Positions 60,700 through 62,519 of a stretch of DNA of 62,519 bases are shown in pieces. Numbering within the stretch: position 1 is the stretch's first letter; each line of letters opens with the position of its first letter. This stretch comes from Flavobacteriaceae bacterium. Lineage in GTDB: Bacteria; Bacteroidota; Bacteroidia; Flavobacteriales; Flavobacteriaceae. Made by a program: the position numbers and the translations under genes. The stretch spans positions 1 to 62,519 of the forward strand of contig JABSPL010000177.1 of assembly GCA_013215105.1 (NCBI GenBank), written 5' to 3'. Under the pieces are notes generated by a model. That model made no database searches, had not been told where the DNA came from, and saw only the letters and a program-made list of their open reading frames with translations.

Positions 60700-62420
60700 T
60701 AATTTAATTCTAATTCTTTTATTATCAATTCTATCTTTTTATCTAGCTCTTTTTCTGTTTTTAGAGCATCTCCTACATTCTCTAATTGAGAATTAACACT
60801 TATATAAAACTTTATTTTAGGTTCTGTTCCACTTGGTCTAGCAGCTACTTTAGTTCCGTCTACGGTTTCATATATCAACACGTTTGACTTTGGCATTTCT
60901 ATAGTACTACTTTCATTTGTAATAAGGTTTGTACAAACAGAGCTACTATAGTCATATAAGTATTTCACTTTAGAACCTGCTATCTCCAAAACAGGTTTAA
61001 GTCTCATGTCTTCCATCATTTTACTTATAAGCTCAGCACCTTCTTTTCCTTTTTTGACCAAAGCAATCAAGTGTTCTTTATAAAAACTATTATCTACGTA
61101 TATATTTAATAATTCTTGGTAGAAAGAACCTCCTTTTGCTTTAGCTTCGCTAGCTATATCACAAGCTAACAAAGAAGCCGATAATGCGTCTTTATCTCTT
61201 ACAAAAGAACCCGTCATATATCCAAAACTTTCTTCTCCTCCTCCTACAAATTCTAATTCAGGGAAATCAACTATCATCTTAGCTATCCACTTAAACCCTG
61301 TAAGCCCTACTTTGGTTTCTACCTTGTATTTCTCACATATTTCTTGTATTAAGTTAGTCGAAACTATAGTAGAACCTACAAATTGTTTTCCGTTCAATTT
61401 ACCTGCTTCTTTCCATTTTTTCAAAAGGTGATTGGTTAACACAGCCATGGTTTGGTTACCGTTCAATAGTTGCATTTCGCCTTTTGTATTACGGACTGCT
61501 ATACCCAAACGGTCTCCATCGGGGTCGGTACCTATTACTATATCGGCTCCTATTTCTTCTGCTTTGGCTAGTGCCATTGTTAAGGCTTCTTTTTCCTCAG
61601 GGTTTGGTGATTTGACAGTAGGAAAGTCTCCGTTAGGTTCTGATTGTTCTTCTATAAGAGTAACTTTTTTGTAACCTGCTTTTTCTAATAAACCAGGTAT
61701 CATAGTTATAGATGTACCGTGTAGAGAGGTGAAAACTACAGATAAATCTTCTTTAGCTTTTACTGTAGAATAATTAGTGTTTTCTATAGCCAATTTGGAA
61801 TAAGCAACCTCTACATCTTCGTTTAAGTATGTAAGTAAGCTATCGTCATTGTCAAATTTGATGTCAGAGAAGCTAATCCCAGATATTTCTGACATTATAC
61901 CTGTATCGTTAGGTTGAACTATCTGTCCTCCGTCGTTCCAATATACTTTGTAACCGTTGTATTCTGGCGGGTTATGTGATGCTGTAAGTACTATTCCTGC
62001 ATCGCACTGTAGGTGTCTTACTGCAAAAGATAGTAGTGGAGTAGGTCTTAATTCTTTGAATAAAAACACTTTAATTCCGTTAGCAGTAAAAACGTCAGCT
62101 ACTATTTTAGCAAATTCACTGCTGTTATGACGACAATCGTAAGCTATTACTATTTTTAACTCTTTATTAGGGAATTGTTTCTTTATGTAATTAGACAAGC
62201 CTTGTGAAGCCTTTCCTAAAGTATATTTGTTTATTCGGTTAGTACCAGCTCCCATTATACCTCTCATTCCTCCTGTACCGAATTCTATGTTCTTATAAAA
62301 ACTATCTATAAGTCCGTCGTTATCGTTATCTATTAGGTTTTTTATTTCGGTTTTGGTACTGCTATCAAAAGTATCGGTAAGCCATAATTTGGCTTTATCT
62401 ATATATTGTTCTATGTTCAT
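60699..62420 (-). CDS. Phospho-sugar mutase (phosphoglucomutase/phosphomannomutase)
   Basis: The 573-residue protein has the alpha-D-phosphohexomutase motifs: GTGGMRGIMGAGTNRINKYT, VLTASHNPPEYNGYK with phosphoserine 148, IGTDPDGDRLGIAV (metal-binding loop), VGGGEESFGYM (sugar specificity loop) and ARPSGTEPKIKFY (phosphate-binding loop). It interconverts 1- and 6-phosphates of glucose or mannose, giving precursors for surface polysaccharides. First gene of a minus-strand run with the ABC exporter. Confidence 0.93.
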   Translation of the reverse strand: MNIEQYIDKAKLWLTDTFDSSTKTEIKNLIDNDNDGLIDSFYKNIEFGTGGMRGIMGAGTNRINKYTLGKASQGLSNYIKKQFPNKELKIVIAYDCRHNSSEFAKIVADVFTANGIKVFLFKELRPTPLLSFAVRHLQCDAGIVLTASHNPPEYNGYKVYWNDGGQIVQPNDTGIMSEISGISFSDIKFDNDDSLLTYLNEDVEVAYSKLAIENTNYSTVKAKEDLSVVFTSLHGTSITMIPGLLEKAGYKKVTLIEEQSEPNGDFPTVKSPNPEEKEALTMALAKAEEIGADIVIGTDPDGDRLGIAVRNTKGEMQLLNGNQTMAVLTNHLLKKWKEAGKLNGKQFVGSTIVSTNLIQEICEKYKVETKVGLTGFKWIAKMIVDFPELEFVGGGEESFGYMTGSFVRDKDALSASLLACDIASEAKAKGGSFYQELLNIYVDNSFYKEHLIALVKKGKEGAELISKMMEDMRLKPVLEIAGSKVKYLYDYSSSVCTNLITNESSTIEMPKSNVLIYETVDGTKVAARPSGTEPKIKFYISVNSQLENVGDALKTEKELDKKIELIIKELELN

Positions 62421-62448
62421 TTTGTATTCTTAAATATTTGTCAATCTA

Positions 62449-62456
62449 CAAAAATA
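62449..62456 (-). promoter_or_regulatory. -7 box (TATTTTTG) upstream of the phosphohexomutase
   Basis: On the minus strand the octamer fits TAnnTTTG and lies 28 bases upstream of the ATG at 62420. A matching -33 element at proper spacing is not evident. Confidence 0.45.
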
Positions 62457-62519
62457 AGATATATAAATTGAATAAATAGTTTTATAGTTGTCAAAAAATA
62501 AAAATTAACTTTTTTGTGA

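Overview
Organism. The window is AT-rich and looks like a chromosome segment from the phylum Bacteroidota, most likely class Flavobacteriia. The evidence is: a GldI-type gliding-motility lipoprotein, a Bacteroidota-type TamB, a DnaG without zinc ligands, the gene order purH-mreB-mreC-mreD-mrdA-rodA, carboxypeptidase-regulatory-domain and DUF3127 proteins, no visible Shine-Dalgarno sites, and promoters with the Bacteroidota -7 box TAnnTTTG, sometimes with a TTG/TTTG box 18-20 bases upstream. Isoleucine codons are strongly biased to ATA. LAYOUT. Positions 1-4312 are an accessory stretch: the 3' part of a SIR2-like/TPR protein (possible phage defence), a MazE/MazF toxin-antitoxin pair, the C-terminal stub of an HxlR-type regulator, and a 5'-truncated phage tail-collar-like gene broken by an in-frame stop. 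Positions 4442-17136 are core genes on the plus strand: trigger factor, MenD, (thioesterase on the minus strand), DnaA, a small tyrosine phosphatase, a tetrapyrrole-methylase-family methyltransferase, a 56-residue membrane protein, NrnA, GldI, a cyclophilin-FKBP lipoprotein, a PAP2 phosphatase, MazG and BipA. Positions 17267-19234 hold a rhodanese, a TrmH-family RNA methyltransferase and a decayed membrane-protein gene. Positions 19330-27284 hold an S9 peptidase, a carboxypeptidase-regulatory-domain protein, then a tight run psd-dnaG-O-methyltransferase-mnmD-small membrane protein. Positions 27372-30536 are a minus-strand group (DUF3127 protein, flavin reductase, YciI-like, RluD-like, PASTA protein), divergent from ddl. 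Positions 31698-39859 hold tsaD, tamB, a Sua5/TsaC-type protein, the CCA-adding enzyme and an HD phosphohydrolase. Positions 39863-48222 (minus) hold a beta-barrel-like protein, the elongasome operon mreB-mreC-mreD-mrdA-rodA, and purH. Positions 54646-62420 (minus) hold mepB, meaB, miaA, an exonuclease/GIY-YIG fusion, yggS, an MsbA-like exporter and a phosphohexomutase. THE MOST INTERESTING PART is 48375-55149. A type-1 peptide export operon (HlyD-like adaptor, C39-peptidase ABC transporter, small HTH protein) is followed by a 53-residue double-glycine-leader precursor peptide. Next comes a secreted HExxH protein with a probable C-terminal barrel, preceded by a perfect 12-bp hairpin that ends three bases before its start codon. 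A 10+1+10 palindrome sits just upstream of the precursor's -7 box, and a duplicated 5' leader with a dead second precursor follows the HExxH gene. The hlyD gene carries a run of nine C residues, a candidate phase-variation tract. The whole locus lies between a C-terminal mepB fragment and an intact mepB. I read it as a bacteriocin-like or signalling-peptide system with an unusual metalloprotease-like partner. The export and precursor parts are well supported by sequence; the role of the HExxH protein is inference. FUNCTIONAL LINKS. Envelope biogenesis dominates the core part: elongasome, Ddl, PASTA protein, TamB, Psd, MsbA-like exporter, PAP2, phosphohexomutase. Translation and tRNA modification form a second theme: TsaD and Sua5-like for t6A, MiaA, MnmD, CCA-adding enzyme, TrmH-family, BipA, trigger factor. 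DNA replication (DnaA, DnaG) is a third. No rRNA, tRNA, CRISPR array or intact insertion sequence was seen.
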